The notes beneath the pieces were generated by a model that saw nothing but the letters and a program-made list of their open reading frames with translations, ran no database searches and was not told the DNA's origin. Below, one piece after another: positions 30,481-44,200 of a DNA stretch of 64,000 bases (positions are counted from its first letter, which is position 1; every line of letters starts with the position of its first letter). The stretch covers positions 1,361,288-1,425,287 of the forward strand of contig CAJNDS010002190.1 in the NCBI GenBank assembly GCA_905221605.1, written 5' to 3'. A program made the position numbers and the translations under genes. This DNA is from Symbiodinium natans. Lineage: Eukaryota > Sar > Dinophyceae > Suessiales > Symbiodiniaceae.

Positions 30481-31749
30481 AAGGCCCGACATGGGTTTAT
30501 CCGAAATATAGGGTTAGGGTTTAGTGTTTAGTGTTGGGTTCTAAGTGAATGCACTACTGGGACCGGTAGTAGGCCCTTTTTTTCCTTGTTTTAGCGTTGG
30601 GGTTCGCTCATAATCCCCTTAAAACCAAAAAGGGTACCCTCTTTATTCCTAGGTTACTCCCGCGTCTAGACTATATTGTAGTGGTATAACCGGGGGTTCA
30701 CTTTCCATTCCAGCTCACTGGGGAAGAGTGAGGGAAACTGAAAGCCTAAACCCTAAACCCTAAACCCTAAACCCAGGGTTTAGGGTTGAGGGTTCGGAGT
30801 TTGGGGTGTCGGGACGGAGGGAGTGATGTGGACTCCGAAGAAAGAAAGGAGGGCAATCCCAAAACCTGGACCTTGCGGAACCTACACCCAAAACCTCTAA
30901 TATTACTTCAGGGTTTAGGGTTTAGGGTTTAGGGTTTTGGGTTCAGGGTTCAGGGTTCAGGGTTGAGGGTTTAGCGTTTAGAGATTCTTGGTAGCCCATT
31001 GGTACCCTTGACCCTTTCTTCAGTTAGGGGTTCCCTTTTTAACAGTAACCCACACCAAAAAAGGGTGCCGCATTTTTTATGTGGTTACCTTGCTGCCAGG
31101 ACCCACCTGAAGTTCCGTTTTAGGGTTTAGGGTTTAGGGTTTCGAGTTACTTTCATGGCAGGTTTAGGGTTTCGGGTCTAGGGGCAAGCATTGTATAGCC
31201 AAAAGAAGGAGCTGCAATTTGGGGAGGGGGGTCCAGGCAAATGCTACGTGCCTCTCAGCCTCAAGCATCTTAAGCCCTAGAGCCACCCTAAAGTTGCGTT
31301 TAGATTTTCGGGTTAGGGAAGATCTTTGTCCAAGGAGTAGGACGTAATTACCTGAGTAGCTACCCTTGATTAGTAGTTCCAACCCACAAAACTGTAGGGA
31401 AAGAGGGTGGCTTCGTAAGGTTTTTTGAAGCCCTAGATTCTGCTCTCCAAGGGTTGACGCGTGAAAAGAAGCTGCAGCGTCTGAACTGCGGCCTCACATC
31501 CTAAACCCTAGACAAACCCTAAACCCGAAACAAACCCTAACCCCTAAACAAGCCCTAAACCCTCAACCCTAAATTAACACAGACAGGGATACCCCTAAAC
31601 CGTAAACAAACCCTGAACCCTACACAAGCCCTAAACCCGAAGCCCTCAACCCCAAATCCACCCAGAGGGCCATGGCCAACGATGATCGCCACCACCCCTC
31701 GGCAAAACGCAATCGGGGCCCCATTCTCGAGGCAGGTGTTTTTTTTTAA

Positions 31750-32690
31750 TGGTTTTCTTTGTTGTTTTTGGTGGGGTGGGGGGAGGGGTTGGGGAAGGGA
31801 GGGTTTAGGGTTTAAGGTTTAGTTTGGGAGGTTTGCGACGCTTAGGATGTTTAGGCGGGTTGAGGGCTTCGTTGGTTAAATGGTCTTCCGGATTTAGCTT
31901 TAAACGTAGGAAAGTCCCGAAATTTTCAAGATTCCTTCATCTCCTAAACTAGGGCTCATTTACATAGAAACACGGTCAAACTCTAAATTCACGAGATTCC
32001 GAAATGGGGGGCAAAACCAAGTTTTAAAACTCGCGTTTTTTTTAACAAGCCTACTACATTCAGTAAGTTCGACATTTGCTTTTTTTGGTATTCAAGGAGT
32101 TTGAAAAAGAGGATGGCAAAAATCCCAAATTCGCCCCAATTTAGCACTTCAAGATATTAGAAATACGAATGGTTTAAATTCTTGATATTCCCTAAATTCC
32201 TGTAAAGACTCTAGGGGGTTGTTGTTTTAGGCCTCAACTCTTTAAAGAAAGGAAACTGCCATTAGGGAAACCGAAATAGGTTTCCCGATTGATTGTAGAT
32301 TTTGTCAGATTTTGTTTCCTCGCCATTTTTCTTTTCCACACGCGGCTACATGAGGGGGGCGGTACTATATGCAAATATATGTCTATAATAAGTAGATGGT
32401 CAAGGAGTCGGGGTTTAGAGGTTCAGGGTTTAGGGACATATGCCGCAAACCCTAAACCCTAAAACCTAATTAAACCCAAAACCCTAACCCTAAACCCGAA
32501 ACCTAAATTAAACCCTAAACCTTAAACCCTAAACTCTAAACCTTAAACCTTAAACCTTAAACCTGAAACCTGAAACCTGAAACCTGAAACCTGAAACCTG
32601 AAACCTGAAACCTGAAACCTGTAACCCTAACCCTGAACCCAACAGAGCAGAACAACACACAAGTGACGCAACTCCGCATACAAGAACGAT
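31750..32690. other. Mostly unique, AT-richer stretch without a gene
   Basis: About 31880-32390 lacks telomeric units and is richer in A and T than the surroundings. No long ORF. At 32538-32621 a CCTGAAA heptamer array derived from CCTTAAA is present. Confidence 0.6.
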
Positions 32691-32700
32691 AGTCGTAGCA

Positions 32701-35700
32701 ATGGCTGTGAACTGCAGAAGCGCCTCCCCCCAAGAACATCCGGAGGACTCAGAAGTTGTTTAGGGTTTAGGGTTTAGGGTTTAGGGTTCAGGGTTCAGGC
32801 TTTTGGGGTTTGGGGTTTAGGATATCAGGGTTTAGGGTGTAGAGTTTTGGGTTTAGGGTTGAGCCTCAGGGTTTTGGCCCGAAACTTCAATCCAAAAGCC
32901 AGAAGGACGGGAGCCGCACGCAGTGGGGGAGCACGGGAAGTGACGTGCTCAACGGTTTCCTGGGCCCTCAACCCTAAACCCTATACACCCCAAACCCTAA
33001 GCCCTAAGCCCTAAAACCCTAAACCCTAAAACCCTAAACCCTAAAACCCTAAAACCCTAAAACCCTAAAACCCGAAACCCTAAACCCTAAAACCCCAAAC
33101 CCTAAACCCTAAACCGTAAAACCCAATGAAGGGTTAAGATCGCGCGGGAGGCCCTCAGACAAGAACTTCCCGAAGATGGCGCAGGCAGGCGCTTCCACCT
33201 CCTACAGGGTTTAGGGTTTCGGGTTTGGGGTTTGGGGTTTAGGGTTTAATTTGGGTTCTAAGTCTTGCTATTTAGGTTCGAACTCCCTTAACTGAAGTTA
33301 GTATAGCAGGCGCTTCCACCCCCTTATAAACCCAAGTCCGAAGGCACGCAGCTGAGTTTTTGGGTTTTGGGGTTTTAGGGTTATTGTTTGGGGTTTGGGG
33401 TTTGGGGTTTAGGGTTTAGGGTTTGGGGTTTAGGCTCGAACCCGAAACCCCCAAGCTATACCCTGTACCGATTGTTGGTACCCTTTTAAGGGCCCATGCA
33501 CTGAGGGACCATGTAACGACCCTTGGATAATTTTATTGGTGTATACCATCTAAGAAAACAAACCTAAACCTTCAATGTGCGGACCTAACCCCCACTGGGA
33601 CTGGCATATAAGGGAACCCTAAACCCTAAACCCTAATTGGGTGGGGAAATATGGAACATTTTGGGATGCCCGAGCGAGGCTGCACCTTGGATCATCCTGA
33701 AACCTGAACAAAAACCTTTAGGGTTTAGGGGGTTTGGGGTTTAGGGTTCAGGGTTCAGGGTTTAGGGTTTGGGTTAGCATAAACCCGAAGCCCTAAGCCC
33801 TAAACCCTGAACCGCATGGAGGTTTCGTCCTGGAGATCGCATCTGGGAGCGGCTGCCACGCGGAGCACTTCGCCAGCGCCTTACCGTTGCTTGGCCAAGG
33901 CGAGGATTTGGGGTTTAGGGTTTTGGGTTTTGGGTTTAGCGTTTTGGGTTAGGGGAGGCGTTGGGTCTAGGAGTTTTCCAGAACTCCTCTTCCCACCTCC
34001 CCCCTCCCCCGGTTAAAATAGTTCCATTTAAAGAATTGTACATTGTTGGGTTTGTTGTGCTGCTGTTCCCTTTATGCTGCGCATGGTGACCAGTCGACAC
34101 TCACCCGAAACGTGCTGAGTACCAAAGCTTGTCATGGATCTCCGGCAATAAGTCATAGTAATTCGTAAAGATAGCAAACCTGTCAGAAATAGTAGCATTC
34201 CTAGCAATCAGACCGAATAGCAGTCATAACCGTACGCGTGCCGCGTGCTCGCAACTGTAATCGAAGTTTCAATCGCAATAGCCAACGCAACCAGAACCGT
34301 AATCGTGACGGTCATGGTAAAGATACGACAGATTCTCCGATCCGAGTGTTTTTGGGTTGTGAAGCCAACTGTGTGCTCGGGGCCCTCCACGAAAAACCAG
34401 CCTTTTGGTTGCCTGTCGATGTCAAGATGAAAAGGTGGATCCCTTCTAACCCTGAACCCAAAAGACCCGCAGCAAAAAACGTAACGAAAAACCCCTTGCG
34501 TTTCGGGTTCCTTCGGGTTTGGGGTTTAGGGTTTAGGGTTTAGGGTTTAGGGTTTATTTAGCATTCAGATATTAAAGACTCCTGCCGAGTAGCGGAGTAC
34601 CCCGCATTAAAAATTTAATGCTTTAGAAATTCCTGAGGATGCCCCAAGGCTCAGTTATGTCAGGAGTCTACGGGGAAAAGGTGGGGGCACGGGTCTAAGA
34701 TTCTAGGAACTATCGGCCTGGCGCTGTAGGCTATCTATCTTTGAGATGTCTCTGTGTGTGTAACCGAACCCTGCAAACTTTAAACTGAGTAGGGTTTAGG
34801 GTTCATAAACCCTTAGCCCTTAACCCTTCAACTTAAACCCCAAACCCTGAAACCCTAAACCAGAAACCCGAAAACCCTAACCCCTAAGCCCTAAACCCTA
34901 CAAGGAAGCTGCAGTGGCAGCCAACGGAGTTCGTCCCTCGCGACCAGCCCACCCGGGCTGCGGTGTTGCAGGACGGGCTCAGCTCCGTGATTCGGGTTTA
35001 GGATTTAATTGGGGACACTTGGGAACATTTTTGAATTTTTTGGCACCCTAACTCTCAAGAAACAGCTGAAATTATATTTTTCCTAGGGTTCCAAGTTCAG
35101 TTCTGTTTAGGGTTACGGGTTACCTAAACTCTAAAACCCACGCCTTGTAGGCATGTTTTTCCTGCAGTTGAAGGGCTGCCTTACTAACAGTCCATTACTA
35201 GGGATTAAAGTACCCCCCTATCATTCTCCCGACTAAGGACTCTTAGTATAAAGGGGAACGTCCCAAGGTAGATACCCTAAACCCTAAACCCTAAACCCTA
35301 AACCCTATAAACCCTAAGCCCTTGTTCCCTTATGCTTTTGAACAGTTGTTCACCCTGTAGACCCTGATGAGAGCAGCGTGCTGTCCCAAGTCCCGGCTTG
35401 TATCGGCTCGGGATCAGCAGCAAAATCAACCCTAAGTCCATGTACGGGGTCTGGGGCTTAGGGTGGTTTAGGGTTTAGGGCTAGGGTTTGGGGCCTATGT
35501 AGTACATACTTGGGCCCTAATTACAGCTACTATATCGGAACCCCTTGAAGGCCTGAGTATAAGTTGAGTCAGCGATCTGAGAGATGCGAGTTTTTCTTTG
35601 TGCAGCAGGTTCTGGGTTTTGGAGTGCCATACTTTCGTACTTGTTGTTTTTGGTTCTGGGTTCCGATTCTCTCTACTTATACCTAAAAAGTGTATACATT

Positions 35701-38219
35701 TTTTCCAGCGTCTACTCCAAAGTAGGGGATTGAATTGGACCGAGTTATGTCTTGCTGTTGCCGTTCAGGTACTGTAGGCACAAGGCAACTATGCTTCTGA
35801 AGTCAGCGAAACCTTCCCTCGGACACTGGCTCACGTCAAGTGAGCTCTTGTCTGTCAAGCATTTCTACGTCCAGCACTCAAGCCGAAACCTCAAGACGGA
35901 CGCTGCGGTTAAGCTCCATGCAAAGTTCATTTTCGGCGAGGAGATAGACATTGTGGGTGCGAAGGCGGGCTTTTTTCGGGGGGTCTCGACGGTCTAGGCT
36001 TCGAGTTCAGAAGAGATCTCAGCAAACCAGGTCAACAGCTGAACCCATAACACCACATAAACAGGCGATTAGACAAAACGTCATACATACATACATAATG
36101 TTGACTTCGCATTAATAAACCCCCCCCCCCCCCCTTGATTGATCAATCTCTCCGGCCAGGGCCTCCTCAATTATATTCGCCTAAATCCTGGTAGGACGTA
36201 CGATTAGTTTTAGTATCAGGTAGTAGCACCACGCCCGTAAAAAAGAAATATTCCGGGCTGGATTTTGTAATTGTGGGGGGTTACATTATTGTGTTCCGGC
36301 AGCTGGATTTTATAATTGTAGCGGGAATTCCTAATGTGAAGTCAACATTATATATATATATATGTGAATAAAGAAATAAATAGCATGCACATCAGGCTCG
36401 TGAGGTGGGGTATTGCGGGTGCCTAGGTAGGACTTGGGAACAAATTCCTTGTAGTTTCCCTCCATGACTTCAAGACGATCTCATTTAAGAGGGTTTAGGG
36501 TTTTGGGTTTTGGGTTTTGGGTTTAGTGTTTGGGGTGCCCTTGGTGGGATTTAAGAGGATCTTGTTTACAACTGGTTACGTTTAATAGACTCAACAGGAA
36601 CTCATGTCGTAGGAATTGCTTTTCCTAAAGGGTCCATGTACCCATATGGTAGCTTTAGGGCCGAAATATATACTGTGTGGGCACATGGACCTTTGGGCTT
36701 CAGAGCTGGGATGTTCCCCCCTGATACTAACAGTCAAAAAACAGGGAATATATTACCTCCCCGATTATAATCCCTATTAAGGACTGTTAGTATAAGGGGG
36801 AGCACCCAATTTCAGAGGAAGATTACGGGCTTTAGGGTTGCAGGTGGGGGTTTAGGGTTTATGGATTAGGGGTTTAGAAGGGTTTAGGGTTTACTTGGCC
36901 AAGGGTCTACTCCGGCCATGTGGGCCTTATCTTTGGTGCCTCTAACCCTAAACCCTGAACCCCAAACCCTAAACCCTAAACCCTAAACCCTAAACCCTAA
37001 ACCCTAAACCCTAAACCCTAAACCCTAAACCCTAAACCCTAAACCCTAAACCCTAAAACCCTAAACCCTAAACCCTAAACCCTAAAACCCCAAACCCTAA
37101 ACCCCAAACCCCAAACTCCAAAGCGCTTGGAGGGCCTTGGCCTCCTGTAGTCAAGTGTCCACAATATGGTCCCTTTTGGGGCTACTATTACAAGGCGGCC
37201 CCCTATTGTTTAGGGGAACCAAAAGGGACCCGAATTTAGAGAGCTCAGCATATGACTTCGGGGTCGCAATGCTCCAAGAACCCTCAAGGCCTGGGCACAA
37301 AAGCAGCCAGAAAGTCCCGAAACCCTTCGCCTCACCTGCAGTTACTCTCTTTGACCACCCAACTGTCTTGTTCATTTCTGCAACACCCAAAACTAGGTAT
37401 CAGTTTTCTACAAACAAGATATTTTGCAATAGGTGTCACCCGGAAAAGGAAACATGGCTTGAGATTCAGGGCATGAGGCCGGTGGCCCTAAACCCTGAAT
37501 CCTTAACCCTAAACCCTGAACCCTGAACCGTAAACCCTAAACCCTAAACCCTAAACCCTAAACCATAAACCCGAACCCTAAACCCTAAACCCTGAAAGGC
37601 GCTGCCCAACGTGCTGCCAGCGCTGCCTCTGGATGCCTCGGCACCCTGGGAGGAGTGGCCCCCTGAGGCCACATGAGCTGGTTTGGGAGTTCAGGTTTAG
37701 GGTTTAGGGTTTAGGGTTTAGAGTTTAGGGTTTAGGGTTTAGGGTTCAGGGTTTGGGGTTCAGGGTTTAGGGCCACCGGCCTCATGCCCTGAATCCCAAG
37801 CCATGTTTCCTTTTCGCGGGGGTCGGTCGGGATTTTGGAGGCCTGTGAGCAGGGAGGGATTGTCACCTCCGAGAGCCATCCCTGAAACCTGAAGCCTGAA
37901 CTCTAAGCCCTGAACCCTAACCCTAAAACCTAAACCCTAAACCCTAAACCCTATATCCTTCCCCTGAACCTTCAAGTGCTCGGCGGCTCATGGCCCGCTG
38001 CAAGTGCTTTAGGCAGCTGCGACCCAACCCTAACCATGCGGGTTGATCTAAATGAAGGGCTGATTCGGTACCCTAATTATACTACAAATTGCCTTTAGAA
38101 TGTTTAGACCCCACCCCCCCCCCCCCCGCCAACCTGCAGCCCGCCCACCAACATATGGGCATTTCCCAAAACAGGGGTAGCCCTTTTAAACCCAAATAGA
38201 ATGGAATCCCTTAAAAGGG

Positions 38220-38263
<44 letters not shown>

Positions 38264-41200
38264 AAAAAAAAAGTACCCCGATGTTAAAGGATTCAGGGCT
38301 ACCCCGTTTAAACCCAAATAGAATAGAATCTTTCTAAGGGGCCCCCAAAAAAGGTACCCTGATCATAAAGGGAAGGTTGCTTGCAACATGGCTTGAAAGG
38401 GCTGCAGCTTCCTGGCGACCTACAGACCTTGATCTTTGGCGATGACCTCAACCAGTTATTTTCATTTTGGAACATTATTTGTAGTTACGAAATCAAAGTT
38501 GTTTCATGCATGTGCAGAGTTTTCCATTACTTTCATTACGTGTCCCTGATTCACCCATTTGGCTGGAACCCATCCGCAGAACCAGATTGCATAAGCCCCG
38601 AATTGCCTTATGCGACCTAACCGGAAACCTGCATATGTGTTTCAAGACCTTCGATCCGAACATTGCGATGGCAAATGTGTGTCAGATTGGGTGACACACT
38701 TCAGGGAACATTGCTTTGGCTGAGGTTCTGTTATGGACATAACTTTGGGGCAGATTGTGCAGCGATTCTAGAGCGGGAACCTTTCATGCCTGCTTGACCC
38801 TGGTTCTTTGATACACGAAACACTTGGATAATTTGAAGGGGCTTCAATGATAGGGCAGATAATCACCGAAAGTCTAGAAAGCATTCGCCGCAAGAAGCCC
38901 CGAGTTTCATAAACATTGCAGCGCAATTTGGTGATTGCCAGTTGTGACTTGTCGCTGCTTTTCGGCTCTGGGTAGTTCCTCACGGGGTTCTTGGGCAAGT
39001 GTCTCGAGCAAGCGGATCCTACCGCACACATTTCACAGTTCACGGCATAATGCTACTCTACTCTTACGTTCAGCGGCTTGTGCGTGCTAAGTTATTCACG
39101 TCAGTCCTAGCTGTTGTCCCATATGCCATTTGGACTCTTCGATCATGCGATTAGCAGGATTGTGGAGGGAGAGCACTTGCCATTCACATTCTATGTGTGA
39201 ACACTGAGTTTGTTTTTGGTAATTTTCTGTCCGATGACCGGACTTCTGCTACTTTTGCATTTCTTCTTGCGCTGGAAGGTCAGTGGACAATCATGTCTAT
39301 CGAGCTTTGCTGTTTTTATTGCCCATGTCGTGTGTCTGCTGACGACCTGAAAGGCAAGTTGGAAGCCATCACGTGCTCATTCCTCAGCGGGTCTTTTGAG
39401 TCTTTGTTTCATCATGACATGTCTTGTGTGCTGGAATTGGTGCAGGCTCGTCGCCGCACCAAGCGCGTTGCGGCCTTGCTACAGGAGTTTATCCTCTTGC
39501 TAGTTCAACTTTTCTGGATACTGTTTGTGTGCCTTTGCGCTGTCAATCATGTTGATGAAACTCAGGCCAACCTGTGGCTGTTGGGCCGAGTGGAGTTCTC
39601 AAACGAATGTGTTTGTGTGTGTGCGAGTTTACGAGTTGGTTATGTATCGATGTGGCCAGGGACCCTTTGCTGGGCGGAGCTCATGTCCTCCCCCCCTGGG
39701 TTTGGGCCTTCTCAACGGGCGTGTGTTGCCAGTGTTGCTGCAGCGCTTTATATTGATGCAGCCGCTGCAGGTTGAAGCGAAAGTGCCTGTGCGCAAGGTT
39801 GGCAGCTTGTTTTTGTTGACAGTTTTTCATGGGAGCAGCTCTTTTCGGATTGTTCTCCGTTCTTAGTGGCAAGTGACGTTTATGAGGTGCCGCTACATCG
39901 ACGCATCTTCTGGGTCGAGGACCAAGTGTATCGCGTAAGAGTTCAGAGCATCTTGATGAAAGCTGCGCGGCTGGGTATTCCTTGATTCTGAGGTAATGTG
40001 CAAAGCGGCCGGTGCCGCAGTCACATTAACGTGTTATGTTTGCTTTAAGGTCTTTGCTTTTGCGAGGCGATTACTCTTCGTGGCGAATTTCATGGAATAG
40101 ACTCGGAAGCTTGTTTTGCAGGCAAAACTGCAAAGTTTCTTGCTGCAATTCGGTGTTTTCGATGAGATGTTGCGGCCTTTGTGAATCAGTCCGCCTCCAA
40201 AATGTTTGGGGAAGCCAACTGTAACTGTTCTGTCACGCACTTGCTTGTGAGGTAACATCTCTGCGCCAGGATGTTCTCGTGATGGTCTCGGATGTTTGCT
40301 TCCCGGCTAAAAACTGCAAACATTCTTGATCCAGTTTGGTGATGTTTGGTGCTGTTGAACAGATGATGCATCGCGTCTGCGACGCAGTCCGTGTCCAAGA
40401 TTCTTGGGGAAGTCAATTGTCCTGTTGCGTGATTGCGAGGCAATGTCTTGTCGCCGTCGCTGGGCATTTTACGTGATGGTCTCGGACGCTTGCTTCCCCA
40501 CCAAGACTGAAAATGTTATTGCGTCAATTTCTTGTTCTCGAGTTTCTGCAAAGATCTGCAAAGCAGTTCGCCTCCAGGAGTTTCAGGGAAGGCCAGTTGT
40601 GTTGCGGGGCTGTTGGATTGTTGAAAAAAGCACGAAATTTATGATATTCGTGTAACTCCGACAATGTCCGACAACGGATGTTCTGGTCTTAGTTGTTGAC
40701 GCGTGTAAGTGAATGAGCGTAAGTGGAATGCGTTGGTGCCGAGGCCGGCCCCGATAAACAAGAATGCCCGTGTCGCCGGCAAGGCAGATGTTTGTTGTAC
40801 TTGGTGTGCCAACATAAGAACTCAGTTGGTTGCTTGGTGGTTTCCTTTTGAGGATCAGGCCTTGCGTCGGAGAAGGCATGGTCATTTTGTTGTGCATCCT
40901 GTCGTGAGCAAAAATTCGGCTCCTATAATTAACAGGTTAATCGCCAAGATGGTCTGTTTGGCTGCCTGAGGATTTTGATGTTTTGATGTGCGAGGACACG
41001 TCTTTTTGTTGTTTGGGCAGCTGTGGCTTCCTGGTGGCCGAGTTGTGCTTGGCCGTGCTGCAGGCTTCACGGTCCGGCAGTTTTGTCGACATGTGCTGTG
41101 ATGATGATCGACAAGCTTGGGCAAGCATTGTTCTGCGCAGACAACTGCGTGAGCAACAAGGTTTGTGCGGCAGCCTGTTTGAGAGGACTGTTCATTTTAT

Positions 41201-44200
41201 AGTGGTTGCAAGTTTTGTGGCTGTCCATGCCGGCTGACTTATTACCTTGTTCGCTAGGACGAAGCGACGCTCGCCGCTTCTCGAGATCGGGGCGCTCCTT
41301 CGGCGCAAGAGGCCGGGAGGCTCCTGTTCTTGTGGACGACAGAAGATTTTCTGTCACGACCCTGGGGTGATAATTGTGAGAGTTGCAGGTCTCCGTCCAA
41401 GACTTCATCAGCACGCTCAATAAGAAGGGCAATGGGCGCTCCTTGTCCTCCTGGCTATCCCTCTGGTGCAGCCTCCTTGCCTGACTTGGGCATGTTTCAC
41501 CGGCCGTCCCCGGTCCTGAACATGGTGATATTTCTTTGCGACCTTTGTTTTGCAATGTTTTGCATATGTGCCAAAAATAATGTGCTCCTAAGACCTGCGC
41601 GCCAAAGATCTGGTCTCCAGTTGCATCGTGCTTGCATGCCTGTCGGCTCACTCATGGCATCTTCGCAGCTGTTGATCTCGACTCTCGCAGCAAGCTACAA
41701 TTCTCGCCTGTGGGTTTCCAGGGCAAGGTCATATTTTTTTACTGGGCAAGGTCATATTTTTTACTGGGCAAGGTAATACTTTTACTGGGCAAGGTCATTT
41801 TTTTTACTGGGCAAGGTCGTTCTATCAGTGAAATATTTTCTTAATGTTATAGGATTCTTTGGGCGGGTGGGAATTTTTCTGGAATAATTTCTTGACTAGT
41901 GAATGCTTAGACTTGAACCTTAAACCCTACACCCTAACCTAAACCCTACCTCTAAACCCTCACCCCCCAAACCCCTAGACCTTAAAGCCTCAACCCTTCA
42001 AACCCTAAGCCCCAGTCAGGTGCGCACCAAGGCCGGCCACTTCACCATGGTCTACATGTCCAACGTGACCCACATCAGCCCGTGGAAGGCAGGGTTTAGG
42101 GTTTAGGGTTTAGGGTTTAGGGTTTAGGGTTCAGGGTTCAGGGTTTAGGGTTTAGGGTTCAGCCTGCAATGCGAAGTCCCTAGATAAAAACCTGGCCCCT
42201 AACCTGACAAAAGAGTTGGAACAAAGAACCTAACCTCTATACCCTATAACACCAAAACCCTTAAACCCCATCAAAAGAAACCATCGCACAACAACAAAAA
42301 CGATGCACATCCCTAAACCCTGAACTTGAGGGGTACTTGTAAGCCCAATTATGACTGTACTTACAAGCCCCGTAACGTAAGTCCTCTAAGTAGGTTATAA
42401 GTAGACTTATAAGTACGCGTGAACCCCCAAGAAAAGCCACCCCATCTTTCTCTGTCCTGGTACCTCTAGTGACAACTCTTATTGCATGTTGCATGTCAGG
42501 AACTGACATCAGGGCACTTATAACCCCTGCTCCGAGCTACACATGCATGTTAGGGCCTTTCTCAGGAACCCTACCGGCACCGATGTTGAATTTCAGGGGC
42601 TAAAAAGGCTGGCACCGCGGAAAGGGACCTTAGCGGTTATTGTGGGACCACTTCCGGGGGGGTTTCAGGTATGTAGGGATTAGACACGGGGGTACGGGCC
42701 CTTCTGGGCCATTCCTGGCGTGCCTTGAAGCCCAAACCCCACCTGGGAACCTTTCACCTTGCAAAGAGTACACGGTTGGCAAGGGTCTTTCCCCTGTCAG
42801 TCGTGGATTTCCAATTGTGATGTTCTATGCGCAATTCGACAAACGAGTTGCAAGGGAAGGAAGTGAAGCGCGCAACTTCTGCAGGCCGTAGGAAGGCTGG
42901 CTGGGCCAGAAGGCTGGCTGGGCCAGAAGGACCTCACACAAACAGCTCTGTAGTATATTGGTGAATTCAATGTCGATCAATCCCGACGACTAGGAGAATT
43001 CAGTGCTTTGGTTAAAACAGGGGGGGAGGCCCGAAACACTGAACCCCTCAACCGGGCGCCTCCGGTTTTAGAGTTTGCTGTGTCGGGTCCCCAGGTGACC
43101 TGTGGCGTCCTCGCTGGCGCTGGGCAAGCCTTGGCCAAGGGTGGCCGGCTGGTCATCTACGGCCCGTTCAAGGCGATAGGGGTTCAGGGTTTAGGGGTAC
43201 GGCGTTTGAGGTCTCATTATTGGTGTAGGGTTCGCCCTTAGATTCCGAAGCCCTATACTATAGTGTTTTCTGGGCCCAAAAAGCACTTAGAATAAGAGTA
43301 ATTCGACGAGCCACAGGATTCGCGGTTCATCTGAGGTTTAGGTTACCGGTGCTTAGATTGTCGGGCGTCCCCTAAATCCTGAGCTCCACACCGCTTTAGG
43401 GTTAAGGGTGGTCCGGAGTAGGGTTTAGGGTTTAGGTTTGGGGCTTGGGTTTAGGGTGATGGCCCCGAAAAATCGATTTACAAGCCCTAAGCCCCGACAC
43501 TCCAAACCTCCTAAGCCCTCAACGCTAATTCCCCCGAGACCCCTCAACAAAACCCTAAACCTTAAACCCTAAACCCTTAACCCTAAACCCTAACCCCTAA
43601 ACCCGGAACCCGGAAGCCCAAGGCCTTTGACAGTCGGCCCGGCGTGCGGCTTAGGGTTTATTGTGTTTGGGGGGTTTAGGGTTTAGGGTTTAGGGTTTAG
43701 GGTTTAGGGTTTAGGGTTTAGGGTTTAGGGTTTAGGGGGTTTAGGGTTGGGGGGGGGGGGGGGGGGGGGGGTGGTCTAGGGTTTGGAGGCTTTAGGGGTT
43801 AGGGGCGCAGTGCCAGGTCGATGGCAAGTGTACCACGCAGAGCAATGCTGACTTCGATGAGCGGCTGCGATCACAGGACCCTGAATGGGGCAACCCGGCT
43901 GAAATTGCATGTGACAGTCCATAAACATATATACATATATGCATATATATATATATATATATGTATATGTATATATGTTTGTGTGTGCGATATATCTACA
44001 GATGCACATACATAATTCTTCATGTATGTGAAGGATTGAGGGTTCTGCGCTCAATGTTTTTGTTTTCTGCTCTCAGGCTATCGGGATATCGCCGACATCG
44101 CCGCGGAAGCCGAGAAGCACGGCGTCAAGTGCCGGGGCTTCAACTGGTTTACGGTGCAGGGTTTAGGGTCTTGGGTTTTGATTTAGGGTTGAGGGTTGAG

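Larger units (their letters stand above)
17166..31700 (+). repeat. Tandem triplication of a membrane-protein gene and its flanks
   Basis: Each unit starts near the shared block CTTCATTCAGCTCC (17170, 22068 and 27307). It contains the gene and a conserved downstream tail, for example GGAACGGAAGGC-type sequence and the block TTTGTTCAAGGATG at 21033 and 26697, with AGAGGGCCATGGCCAAC at 21310 and 31663. Units differ by inserted telomeric arrays and short elements, which makes them an internal comparison for dating insertions. Confidence 0.85.
38345..41830. mobile_element. Telomere-free island, probably a decayed mobile element
   Basis: The only stretch of several kilobases without TTTAGGG units, lying inside the 37668-42019 intron. 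The left end reads LKGLQLPGDLQTLIFGDDLN, like the FNIP/leucine-rich passenger repeats (LxxLxFGxxFNQ) common in dinoflagellate genomes. The middle (about 40065-40625) has diverged tandem repeats. The right end (41718-41822) has five ACTGGGCAAGGTCATATTTT-like units. Open frames here, including a 192-codon one at 39197-39775, resemble no family I know and probably occur by chance in decayed sequence. Confidence 0.5.

Noticed and set aside
35752-35997. 81-codon ORF as an exon of the methyltransferase gene
   Set aside because: The exons at 34905-34995 and 37599-37667 join directly with family-consistent spacing, leaving no room for this segment.
39197-39775. 192-codon plus-strand ORF
   Set aside because: No ATG start, no recognisable domain, unusual Cys/Val/Trp content, and it lies in a decayed element island inside an intron. 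More likely chance.
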